The notes below the pieces were generated by a model that searched no databases, was not told the DNA's origin, and was given only the letters and a program-made list of their open reading frames with translations. 64,000 bases of DNA from Limnanthes douglasii subsp. nivea (taxonomy: Eukaryota; Streptophyta; Magnoliopsida; Brassicales; Limnanthaceae): contig JAUPFV010000001.1 in the NCBI GenBank assembly GCA_036936605.1, positions 250,478,925-250,542,924 of the forward strand. Reading direction: 5' to 3'. This document shows, piece by piece, positions 21,574 through 31,896 of this stretch. Within the stretch, counting starts at the first letter, position 1, and each line of letters begins with the position of its first letter. A program made the translations under genes and the position numbers.

Positions 21574-23012
21574 ATTCTGTGTTCATCAGCTACCCAATTT
21601 CTCTCTGGATGGAGAAGACTACGGAGAAAGAAATTTTTGAAGACGAAGAGAAGATCAAGGAGATTTCTCATGAGTGGTCTTTGGTCAACAAACAAAAACC
21701 CATCTGGATGAGGAAGCGAGATGAGATCACAAAAGAGGAATATGCTGCTTTCTACAAGAGCCTTACCAATGATTGGGAGGAGCACTTAGCTGCCAAGCAT
21801 TTCTCTGTGGAGGGCCAGCTTGAGTTCAAGGCTGTGCTCTTTGCACCTAGGACTGGGAGGGCACCCTTTGATTTATTCGACACCAGGAAAATGCCAAACA
21901 ACATTAAGCTTTATGTTCACCATGTCTTTATCATGGACAAATGTGAAGAACTTATCTCGTAATACCTTGGTTTTGTTAAAGGTATTGTTGATTCCGAAGA
22001 CTTGCCTATCAACATTTCGAGAGAAACGCTGCAACCGAACAAGATCTTGAAGGTTATCAGCAAGAACTTGGTCAAAAAGTGCATTGGGCTATTACTTTGA
22101 GATTGTAGAGAACAAGGAAGACTATGATAAATTTTATGAGGCTTTCTCCAAGAACCTTAAACTTGGGATCCAAAAAGATTCTCAAAACATGACTAAGATT
22201 GCTGAATTACTCCGGTACCACTCCACAAAGAGTGGTGATGACATGACCAGCTTGAAGGACTACGTGACCAGGATGAAGGAGGGACAGAATGACATCTACT
22301 ACATTACTGGTGAGAGTAAGAAGGCTGTTGAGAACTCACCATTCCTTGAGAGGTTGAAGAAGAAAGGTCATGAAGTTCTTTACATGATTGACACTATTGA
22401 TGAGTATGTTGTTGGTCAGCTCAAGGAGTTCGAAGGTAAGAAGCTTGTTTCTGCCACCAAGGAAGGCCTCAAGCTTGAGGAGAGTGAATACGAGACAAAG
22501 AAGAAGGAAAATCTTAAGGAAAAGTTTGAAGATCTTTGCAAGGTGATTAAGGATGTGCTTGGTGACAAGGTTGAGAAGGTTGTTGCGTCTGATCGTGTTG
22601 TTGATTCACCGTGTTGTATCGTAACTAGAGAGTATGGGTGGACAGCAAACATGGAAAGAGTCATGAAGGCCCAAGCTTTCCAGGATAACAGCATGGGTGG
22701 GTACATGTCCAGTAAGAAAACGATGGAGATCAACCCTGAGAACCCAATCATGGATGAGCTGAGGAAGAGGGCAGAGGCTGATAAGAATGACAAGTCTGCC
22801 GAGGACCTTGTTCTCCTTATGTTCGATACTGCTCTACTTACCCCAACACTTTTGCCAACACGATCTACAGGATGCTTGAACATGGGTTGAACATTTATGA
22901 GGATGCTCCTGATGAAATGCCCCCTCTTGAGGAGCATGATGCTGCCGATGATGTTGATGTTGGTGCCGAAGGCAGCAAGATGGACGAGGTTGTTCACTGT
23001 ATTTCCTTTTAA
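21574..23012 (+). pseudogene. HSP90 middle and C-terminal fragment, copy 3, broken
   Basis: Homology starts at attctgtgttcatcagc (HSP90 residues SEFIS) and follows the same protein as copies 1 and 2. Lesions: a TAA at about 21960-21962 where CCG GAA is expected, a one-base insertion near 22094 (ctattactttgag against ctattctttgag), and a 22-base deletion near 22843 that removes most of the TSGFSLED codons and shifts the frame. The tail again reads toward [10 protein letters not shown]. The 5' flank is unrelated to that of copies 1 and 2. Confidence 0.93.
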
Positions 23013-23357
23013 TATATCCTTTTACTCTTAATTACTTAGTTTCTGTATATGTTTTCATTTGTCTACTTAACTGGTTTTAAAAATAATATTATTTTTTGAA
23101 ATTTTTTAAGAGCTCAATACTTCAAAATTTATTAAATAAAATTATATAAAATATGTTTTTAATTACAAATTCAAAATAAAATAACCTTTTTAAAAAATAA
23201 TAATAATAATTTAATATTATTATTAGAAATTTATTTTATAAAATATTTTTGTTACTTTTTTTTTGCTAAAACTTTTAAAACTTTAATTTTATTACAATAA
23301 TTTAAATAAATGTTTTTTAGTATAATGTTACTAATTTTTTTTATATTTCCTTTTCAG
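23013..23357 (+). other. AT-rich spacer or intron between HSP90 and RBR, copy 3
   Basis: Same spacer as in the other units with small indels. The GTATGT donor is changed by an insertion to GTATAT near 23046. The acceptor ttccttttcag at 23357 is kept. Confidence 0.45.
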
Positions 23358-24102
23358 ATTGGTTCATGTCAGATATGTTACGACAACCTCTCTTCACATG
23401 CTATTGTTTCAAATAAATTTTGTAAAATTCACAAATTTTGTAAAATATGCATTTCAAAATATATAGAAATAGAAATAGAAGAAAATAACGCGGATATAGA
23501 ATGTCCGGGTTTATCCTGTGACAATCCTCTTGATCCGCTTATTTCTTCATATTCAATTTCTAAAAATATTTCGTAAAATGGTGTGATTTGCTTTACCATT
23601 CAGTTATTTTACACTTTGAAAAATGTTATTGTCTGAAACCAGACATGTTCGGTTTTGATAATAAATGAATGTGGATGAAATAACTATACTACACAAACAA
23701 AATGTGTAGTATGCAAAACTGAATTTTGTTTTAAATGTAAAATATTATGTAGAGAGGAAGCGATAATAGATATAAACGACATGATGTTTATCAAAATTAC
23801 AAAGGAGAAAAAATGGAAACGATGTCCTTTTTGCAATATGTACATCGATTGACGAAAGAGGTGTCGCATGATGACATGTCGATGTAAAATAAAGTTCTGT
23901 TACATATATGGAACAAATCAAAAAGTCCACCAATGTGAATGTCACGACGAATGCCCATAGAATAATCAAATATCAATCTAACGTACATGAACTATTTACG
24001 ATCTTTTTGATTTTATTATCTATTGTGGTCATCGTTGTAATTATATTTCTATCTGTGTCTGTATATTCTGGTAAGAATGTTTTTTATGGAAACGATTACT
24101 AA
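23358..24102 (+). pseudogene. RBR E3 ligase fragment, copy 3, broken
   Basis: RING1 is well kept (IGSCQICYDNLSS, FCKIHKFCKICISKY, ECPGLSCDNPLDP) with all expected ligands. The frame stops at KNIS-stop near 23576. IBR remnants lie at 23620-23740 and a RING2 remnant at 23800-23910 (KKWKRCPFCNMYI-stop, MMTCRCKIKFCYI). CGA in the RING2 is TGA here. The hydrophobic C-terminal helix is still readable (FLILLSIVVIVVIIFL). Copy 3 lacks 17 bases present in copy 2 before RING2, which changes the frame between the two. Confidence 0.82.
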
Positions 24103-25829
24103 AATGTTGGTACAATCGAATGTAATAGTATGATATTTTTTTAATGTAACAATTATAATATAATAGAATGCAATTTTATTATTTATCTTGATAATTGGTG
24201 TAGGTATATTTCTATTTATGTATGCAATTGAGTTTTAAATTATCTGTAAAAATCTTAGCACAATAATTTCGAATGTAATACTTAAGGTTAATATAAATTT
24301 GTCACTATAATTATGACTTTGTTTTGCGTCTAAAGTTATTATGTTAAATGTTCAACTATATATTTAGATATTCGAATAGTGAGCTAAAGAAAAGATGACG
24401 AAAGAAAACCATTTTATTTATTTATAAAAAAACATGAACTAAAAATAAAATAAAGTCTAAAAACCACTTTATCATCATAAATGACCAACATAATCAAAAG
24501 TCTAAACAGAAATTAATTTTCACTAAGTAATTACCTTACCTACTTTATACACAAATTCACACAATTTAGTAAATAATAAATCAATGATTTCATCATCAAT
24601 GACGTTAAAGAAGGTAAACTTTCTTTCTTCTTCTGGATTTATCACTTTGTCATATATTATTCACTATTATTATTTACTTATTCACTATTATTATTTATTT
24701 ATAATCGGCAGTGATATTAAAGCCTTAATTATTAAGGACATACTAAAATTTTAGTTATTAATTTTTGTCCGCCAAACCGAAAAATATATCTTTTTGTAAC
24801 GATTTTGTTTGTTAATTACACTGGATAAATAATTCATTAATTGTAGATTATTTGTATTATAATTTTTAAAATATATTGGTTTTAGCAAGTTTTTAATAAT
24901 TTTTTTCATTCGGTTCCGAATCGGTTTTACCGGTTTATCGGTTCGGTTCCAGTTTTATTATTTCGGTTTCTTATCGGTTTCGGTTTTAAAAATAGAACCG
25001 TAAACTGGACCTTTAAGGTTCGTTCTTGTTATCGGTTCTGAGTTACCATTAACAGTCCTAGCGGTGACAAATTTTATTGTGTTGTCTTATTTTGTCACCA
25101 GCTGTTCCCGTTCATGACACTGGTGGTGTAGAATATTATTTTTAATTCACTATCGAAATTATATTTATTATTATATCAAAATGACTAGCATTGTTGATTT
25201 TAATGTTGATTTATCTTTGTTACGTTTTACTCATTTGTCGTCTGAATTTTTTATATAGTGTCAATGTTTGAGACATGTATATGTATCATATTTAAAGTTT
25301 TTAGTCTTTACAAATGTTTTAGATCATTTGAAAACTTGTAATACCTATTGATAGGTTCAAATATTTTTGGAAGGACACTACTGCCTAAACCGAATGGTTA
25401 GTTCGGACATATATTGCCCCAAATGTTTTATGAATCGTCCGACTAAGTCGATTATGACTCAGTTGTGTGCTAACCCATTTAGGTTATGCGCTTTAAAGAT
25501 TGACTTGAATTCAAAGTCCGACACAAACGGCCAATGGGTCATAAAACAAGTATAAATACCTCAACCACCTTCATTTAAGAGGGTAAGAAAAAATTAAGTG
25601 CTTGTATACACCTCTTTTATCTCTATACTCTTTACTCCAACATTAAATTCTTGAAAAAGATAAAAATCTTTCCAAAATATACCCTTTGATCATATATAAC
25701 CCATACCACTTATGATTATAATGGTTGTAAAATGATAGAATCTTAATGCTCTACCATTTAAACAAATGTCTATTATTTTGTTCTTACTTTTGGTATTATT
25801 CATTTGGATATTTGGGGTCCATCTATTGT
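24103..25829. other. AT-rich intergenic DNA to the mitochondrial junction
   Basis: 24103-24535 is the shared 3' flank of units 2 and 3. 24905-25010 is a low-complexity run rich in cggttt/ttcggt. 25265-25360 echoes 10333-10440. 25376-25690 has a TATA-like ataaatacctc and could be an LTR remnant, but no partner is seen. No gene is supported. Confidence 0.45.
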
Positions 25830-25967
25830 TCCATAAAATATGGTTCGACCTACGCTTCTCTGGGTTCGACCTATCAGTCAATCCCCCACCGCGCTTACGG
25901 CTCTATACACCAACTTTCTCTGGCCCCCGGTCCTCCTTTTCTATTTCTTGGTAAGCGGGCTGTGGGA

Positions 25968-25991
25968 GCGGGGGGGGGGGGGGGGGGGGGA
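25968..25991. repeat. Poly-G tract near the junction
   Basis: A run of about 20 G bases interrupted by one A and preceded by tgggagc. Long G homopolymers are prone to length error in sequencing, so flanking reading frames are not meaningful. Confidence 0.9.
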
Positions 25992-26659
25992 GGGGTTGGT
26001 ATCCGCTTTTGACTGATAGAAAGCATCTTTCTTTTGTCTCTCCTGACCGAACCCGAAAAAAAATGACAATAGAAAAAGTTGTTTTTGCTGGGAGAGTAGC
26101 GTCGAAGACATCTTTATCTGAGGAGGAGGCTTCGTCGTCCGGCTCATCCTCGGAATCCGAAAATAAAACAGAGACAGAACGGATTGTTTCAGTGACATAT
26201 CTAATCAGACTGAATATGATTTGAAGAGCTGTCACGATTATTCAATTCACATCAATTTCAGCAGGCAGGAAGGGCGCGGAAGTTACCGTTTCTAGAATGC
26301 AGGCAGGTAGCTTGCTTACTTACTCTCTTAGTAGCGTTGGCGGCAAGGAAGAAGACATTAGAAAGACTACAGAGGCATTCCGTCGGGCCGACTACAAGAA
26401 AGACTACGACTACAATACAAGTCATGTCATGTCATGAGCGATAACGAAGCCTAGAGAGGCAGAAACAATAGCTTCTAGGACGAAGGCGAGCCGATACGAT
26501 AGGCGGGCGAAGGGAGCGAGATCAAGCCGAGCCACTACCACTAGTGGAGTGGCGAAGGAGGCCTACTATACGTATACTGTTAAAAAAAATATCAGTAAAC
26601 TATTGAAGCTATCAGTGTGATTGATCAGACAAGTACCAAGGGCTTTCGGTAGACTTCTT
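25992..26659. other. Mitochondrial intergenic sequence
   Basis: No gene recognised. Short frames around 26009-26235 on both strands have no family resemblance. Includes the triplet repeat gtcatgtcatgtcatgagcg near 26424. Confidence 0.35.
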
Positions 26660-27002
26660 TCATTTCCGAATTAGCTTGCGACAAGTCCTAGCATTAGTAT
26701 GAGTTCGTTGACCGCGTAAGGGCGATCCATCTTGATGACGAATTCCACGATAACAAGAAATCAAAATGAATCGTTCGATGTCTGCTCGTTCTCCCCTCTT
26801 CAATTCCCAATAAACAACATGATCTTTACCTATCATTTGTTCAATTTGGTCGATCTGAGAAATCTTTTCTATTGATTTTTCCACTAATACCTAATCGATA
26901 ACGAACCTGAATGGCTTTTTTAGGTCCAATTCCTAAAATTTTTGTTGAGGCAATTCTTACTTGTTTATTGGCAACTAATCTAGCTCCTGAAGTATATGAC
27001 AT
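26660..27002 (-). pseudogene. rps13: Mitochondrial ribosomal protein S13, frameshifted
   Basis: Encodes S13 of the small mitoribosomal subunit. From ATG at 27002 it reads MSYTSGARLVANKQVRIAST, KILGIGPKKAIQVRYRLGIS, then after a one-base loss near 26872 KISQIDQIEQMIGKDHVVYW, ELKRGERADIERFILISCYR, GIRHQDGSPLRGQRTHTNAR and ends TCRKLIRK. Length is that of angiosperm S13 (about 116 codons). The single deletion puts the N-terminal 40 residues out of frame with the rest. Confidence 0.9.
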
Positions 27003-27699
27003 TCTTGATCCTTCCTTTTACTAGTCTTCTCAGTTGGAATCTGAAATGGGTTGTCTCCTCTCTGATGATTTTTTCTATAGGTAAAACAAACTACTGTAAG
27101 CGGTCTAAACTTCGACCTTTCTTTCTTCCAATTCTGTTCTCGAACCCAAGACATCAAGAGTCTTGTGGAGGATAATTTAAAAACTTATCTCACTAAATCA
27201 GTGAGAAAGTGCTCCGCGATGGGGCCAAAATGTCATTTTCACCTTTCAAGATAGCGGGTCTTTTAGGCCGCTATGTTCGTATCCCCGACTCATAATCTCA
27301 TCTCATGCGAGGCCATCATTAAGTCGGGTCTGGGCTTCTGCGGGCGATTCTGTAACCGCGGGCAGCCCCCCTTTACTCTATTTCTAAAAAAAAATCTTTC
27401 TGAATCATCAGCGGTGCTGTGGCAGGTTTTTCTTCTGCCTAGCTCCCCGAGAACAACGTTCGACTTTCATGTGTTAAGCATATAGCTAGCGTTCCTTCTG
27501 ATCCAGGATCAAACTCTTCTTTTGAGTATGATTGGGCCCTGCTGTGGTAGAACCTGGTGAACCGGGCGTACTCCTTCCCAACCTTCTGTGGACCTTACTT
27601 CTCTTATGATTTTTTCTACTTTCTTTAGAAAGGTGATTGATATCAAAGAGAGTCCCAGTCTAGTCACTCAACTAATCCACTCGTGGAGTGCTAGTGGTA
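27003..27699. other. Mitochondrial intergenic sequence
   Basis: No coding region supported. In many plants nad1 exons lie next to rps13, but I could not find nad1 coding sequence here. Confidence 0.35.
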
Positions 27700-29135
27700 T
27701 AGTAGTTGTGTGGTAGTTGAGACCACGCCCCTTCTTCTTCCGAGCCCTTATCTTGTATTGATTACGCCAAACATTGCTTTAGAGGCTCTTTCAACAGAAC
27801 AGCCAGAGAGCCCACTCAATGAAAAAAGCCTTTCTCTTTTGTGGAATGTGCACAAAGAGTTGGAGGATCAGTTGGATCTGACTGAGAAACCCACCTTTTG
27901 AGGTTGAGGCTTTTTTGGCTACATCTCTGGTACAGACCGAATGCCCCCTAAAGAAAGCCCCTGCGTGATTTCTCAATCTTCCTCCTGCTACTCGACAGCC
28001 AGCTGTCTCATCACCTGGGTGACCTATAAGGCCTCCTAGGAATTTGACGCATGGACAACCTTGTAGGCAAGTTTTCAAACTTTTGGTCGAAAGGGGGCTC
28101 TTAACACTGCTCGCACCCAGACCACCACCAAATCCTCTTACCAAGTTCTATAACCCAAACGCTCATTGTGAATTCCATCAAGGTCCGGGCCATACAACTG
28201 ATCAGTGCTTTTCTCTCATGTGTGCGGTCCAAGATCTCATTGAACAAGGCAAAGTAGTGGTCTATTTATCCCCCAGCACTTCCAACACAATTTTCCAAAA
28301 CCTTCTCCCGCCACATTTGGTAAGTGCACCAGTAGGGAGCTGCGCATCTGTGAATCTTATAGAGGATGCCTAGAGACAAGAAGACCTAGTATACCTGATT
28401 TCTTCAGCATCAGATGAAGTGAACATGATTAGTCCCTTAGTGCTGCCAGTCTCGTAGAGACCTTGCCTCCGAGGTCCCATCAGACTTCTTTCCCAACTCC
28501 TACACCTGTGATCATTCCCGGCTATCCATCCTTCACCAATTCACCGTCACATCCGTTTTGTTTCGCAATCCATCTCCCCAACAAAAGATTTTCTCTTTAC
28601 CTTTCTCTGGACCCACTATAGTGATACTAGGGGCACCACTGTCTTCGGTTATAGAGATCCAACTCTCGTGCCCAGCTCTCGTGAATCCCTCCCTACCTCA
28701 AATAACCAAACCAGTCAATGCGTAGAAATTGGACACATGCAGCCAAATACACTCTTAAGAAAGATCAGGCCCGGTCTCCCGGAAGCAAAGTTTGAAAAGA
28801 CGGATCAAAACCGTGTATGATATGGCTATCCAGCTCAAAAGCATCCCAGCACAAATTTCCATTTAGGAGCTACTTTCTACATTGGAAGCACATCGGGAAT
28901 CGTTTAGTTGAGTGCTTCGAAACGCCTGAAAAAACTTCCCCCGAAAGAAGAAGTCAAATGATTGCCCCAATCCTAGCGCCAAAAATCATCACCTTTTCGG
29001 ATGACGAACTATCGGTCGAAGGGCGCAATCATGTCCGGCCTCTCAACATCCCTGTCCGATGCAATGAATAGTTGGTCCCTTTGGTCTTAATTGACAACGG
29101 ATCAGGCCTAAATGTTTGCTCCTTGCGAACGTAAT
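27700..29135 (+). pseudogene. Ty3/gypsy gag-protease fragment inside mitochondrial DNA
   Basis: A gag zinc knuckle is read at about 28165-28240: NAHCEFHQGPGHTTDQCFSL, followed by VQDLIEQGKVVV. Further on, 28960-29110 reads KIITFSDDELSVEGRNHVRP, LNIPVRCNE and LVLIDNGSGLNVCSL, the protease neighbourhood with the D-N-G-S active-site motif typical of plant gypsy elements. Stops lie between. No LTRs seen. Gypsy pieces of this kind are common in plant mitochondrial genomes. Confidence 0.8.
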
Positions 29136-30211
29136 AGTTGAGTTGAGTCTTCTAGTCTAGTCATCTATTCTCCTTCTTCGCCAAGAAGGAGAACTAAGAA
29201 CATAGATACAATCTATGATTGCCTACTATTGAGCTCCCCTAAACACAAAGAAGCCAGAGTAGTCCTCAACATCTCGTAGCACATAAACAACACTCCATAA
29301 CGGAAGATCATTACCTTCTTCCGGGATCGAGCGCTGGCTATAAGTAGTAGCGGCGAACGCTCATGCTCTATGGCTATTTTTTTTATAGTGACCTTCTTAA
29401 GCTAAGGAAACCCCATCTTTATATGTTTAAGGAACCGGAATGCTACCAGTGGTGGTTACCCCAACAAGGAGGGGCTGAATATCAGTACTCAGATGGCACT
29501 TCAACACAGACAAACCCCCTTCTTAGTATAGCGCTACCTTTTCTTAGACCCTTCGGACCTACCCTATCCGATGGTGTCTATTGCCAGATGAAAGAGTCCT
29601 GAGAGTATGACATCTGCTCATCAGTGGTCTTAATTTAGGAAGCGGTCTTCTTCCCGGCTGTAGCGCACAACAAGACAAAGAAGACCTACACACCACAAGT
29701 TCGGACTCTTCTTTCTTTTTCAAATCCAGGAAAGGAGGTTGGGTATATCTAGAATAGAATCAATAGATGAGGGCGGTGGGGAAGGTTAATAATGCTCACG
29801 AAAAGAAGAATGGAAAGTGGAAGAAAAAGAAGCCCATTTCCTTCCATGAAAGGAGGGCTTTTGATCCTCGCACCAAACTCTAAGCGAGTGGCTCGCCCGA
29901 TGCCTGACTTTTAACCGAAGCGAAGTTAGTCAACCCTTCAGAGTTCTTCTTATAGAGGAGGTCTTAGAGTAAGGGGTGGGGACGAGAGAAATCTGCGGTT
30001 TTCCTCTATTCAACGAGCGTACGTTCGATTCAAAGAACTTATGACTGACACTATTTAGTAAAACTTTAGTAAAGCAAGGACTAATTCTATGGCTCATTCA
30101 CCCAGGGAACGAATGGGTTCGCTACCTAAAGATGAAGTCATAATATGACTATTCCTACCTTGTCTAAGGTCTTACTTCAAATAGTGGAATAGCAGTAATA
30201 GGATAGAAACA
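29136..30211. other. Mitochondrial intergenic sequence
   Basis: No gene supported. The frame 29363-29602 (79 codons) has no recognisable motif. Confidence 0.35.
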
Positions 30212-31896
30212 ATAAAGGCCTTGTCACGAGCCCGAACCAGCACTTCCGAATGAATCAGATCCTACTTCATACCATAATGATCTTGACTTTTGTTTCCCGG
30301 TAGCTGGGGCAAAGCCCGCTTTCTTCGCTCCGCGAATGAGAGAGAAACCCAGAGGAAAAAACACGTTCTCTCTTTGCGAGGTCCGAAAGTGGAGAACGCA
30401 TAGCATTCTCCGGGCACATAGGATCAAACGTAAAGCAGCGCTTTCTTGGCAGAGTTTTAGGCGGCAAGATACTTTAGGGCTTGTTGGAGTTGCTGAGCAT
30501 AACGAATCGAAGCCGAAGACGGATCAAGGTAGCGTGCCTGCCAAGCCGATAGGCGAAAGGCCGAAGGATGGAGCGTGCAAAGTAGATCGTGCACCTGTCG
30601 TGTGACCCGTTGGTCCTAAGCAATGTCTTGCGCGAAGCGACCCACCTAGAAGCAGCTCTCCTTTATGTTTAGGGGGCACTCAAATGAAACTTCGATCGGA
30701 TGCAGGTATCCAATCCCGCCGCTGAGATGTCCAGCGGATTCCTGGGCCTTGACGACTGGCCGACCACCTTTTAAGTTAGGAGAGCAAAAGGCCCGGGGCA
30801 TAGCAGGATGAACCCATGTGAATGAGTGTAAGCTTCGTTGCCCGAACACGATTGGTGCTGACCACACTAGGTGCTACCGCGGTAGCAAGAGAGGCCATGC
30901 GGTGACAATTGAGAGGTTGTCATTGAGAATTCCTAGTCACATGGGAAGAGAGGTCTAATGGCAAGGCCATACGCCCGTTTGGCTTCTCGCGGAGTATAGC
31001 TCACATCCAAACATCTGATTGTGGAACGGGGCAACGCCCATGAAGCTCCGGCGGAAAGGGAAGGCCTGCCAGGCCGTATGCCCATGGGTGCAGGATTCTT
31101 CGAAAAAGCGCAGGCTGACTCGGAGACCTGGGATCTTGGCTTAGCTACAAATGAAGGGAAGCTCTTCGAGCTTTCTCCGCTAGCGGCTTATGTAGTGATC
31201 GTCCTTATAAAGCTCGCTAAGCTTCACTTCCGTTTCCCTTTTCAAAGAAAGAGGAAAGTATTAGTGGTCGGCATTCGAAAGGCCGACCAATTTATCATAG
31301 GCGGGAAGGCCTACGACTACACGGACTCTATACCAAGTCATGAGCAAATCCAAGCCGCCAACCAAGCCAATGCGCCATCCCTATCCCTTCCCGACGAAGT
31401 CCTATGATAGAGTAATAAAGTACTAAAATAAGTACATTAAGGTTACGAAGTCACTTAGCCGTCTACAAAGGGAAAGGCGTCGGTACGGAGTCACCGTCAG
31501 CTGTGGATATAGACTAGGCTATAAGGAATGAAGTCTTAAACTATGGACCGAGACTACACTAAGGAACAAGGAAGCTTGACTGAGCAAAGAAGTCAAGGAA
31601 CGAAGCTGCTTCTCTAATAGTCCCGTAGAATAGGAGGGCGAAGGCTTTTTGAAAAAGTCTTTTTTGTCTGCATTTTTGTTTTTTTAGAGAGAGGGGGCTT
31701 CAAGTTCTTAGGAAGAGCCGTACGAGGAAGCTCATGTACGGTTCGGGAGCCGAGCCCCAGCACAGGGGCTTAGGTCAACACTTATATAATAGCCAGTCAT
31801 CAATTAGAAGGAGGCAAAATGGTGATGAATTGCGATTGGTCCAAACCTTCGACCAACGACTTATTGCGATCCGCCCAGAATGACCATCCATACTAA
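30212..31896 (+). pseudogene. rpl2: Mitochondrial ribosomal protein L2, 5'-truncated, with intron
   Basis: Large-subunit ribosomal protein L2. Exon 1 is read in frame to 30599: DLDFCFPVAGAKPAFFAPRM, GKNTFSLCEVRKWRTHSILR, KRKAALSWQSFRRQDTLGLV, NESKPKTDQGSVPAKPIGE, GACKVDRAPV. The in-frame TAA before it near 30210 and the absence of the N-terminal RNA-binding half mean the 5' part is missing. Exon 2 is 31780-31896: TYIIASHQLEGGKMVMNCDW, SKPSTNDLLRSAQNDHPY, stop. The intron begins GTGTGACC at 30600 and ends AC at 31779. Confidence 0.88.
30600..31779 (+). other. Group II intron of rpl2
   Basis: Starts with the group II 5' motif (GTGTG) and ends with AC. Domain V is at 31715-31744: gagccgtacgag, gaag, ctcatgtacggttc, forming the usual 12 bp hairpin with a two-base bulge. 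The 128-codon open frame at 31021-31407 inside it has no maturase motif and is treated as chance. Confidence 0.85.

Noticed and set aside
25903..26235. ORFs on both strands around the poly-G tract
   Set aside because: Proline or glycine runs come from the homopolymer, and no family is recognised.
31021..31407. 128-codon ORF inside the rpl2 intron
   Set aside because: Lies wholly in the group II intron, has no maturase or endonuclease motif, and its N-terminal text follows intron structure elements.
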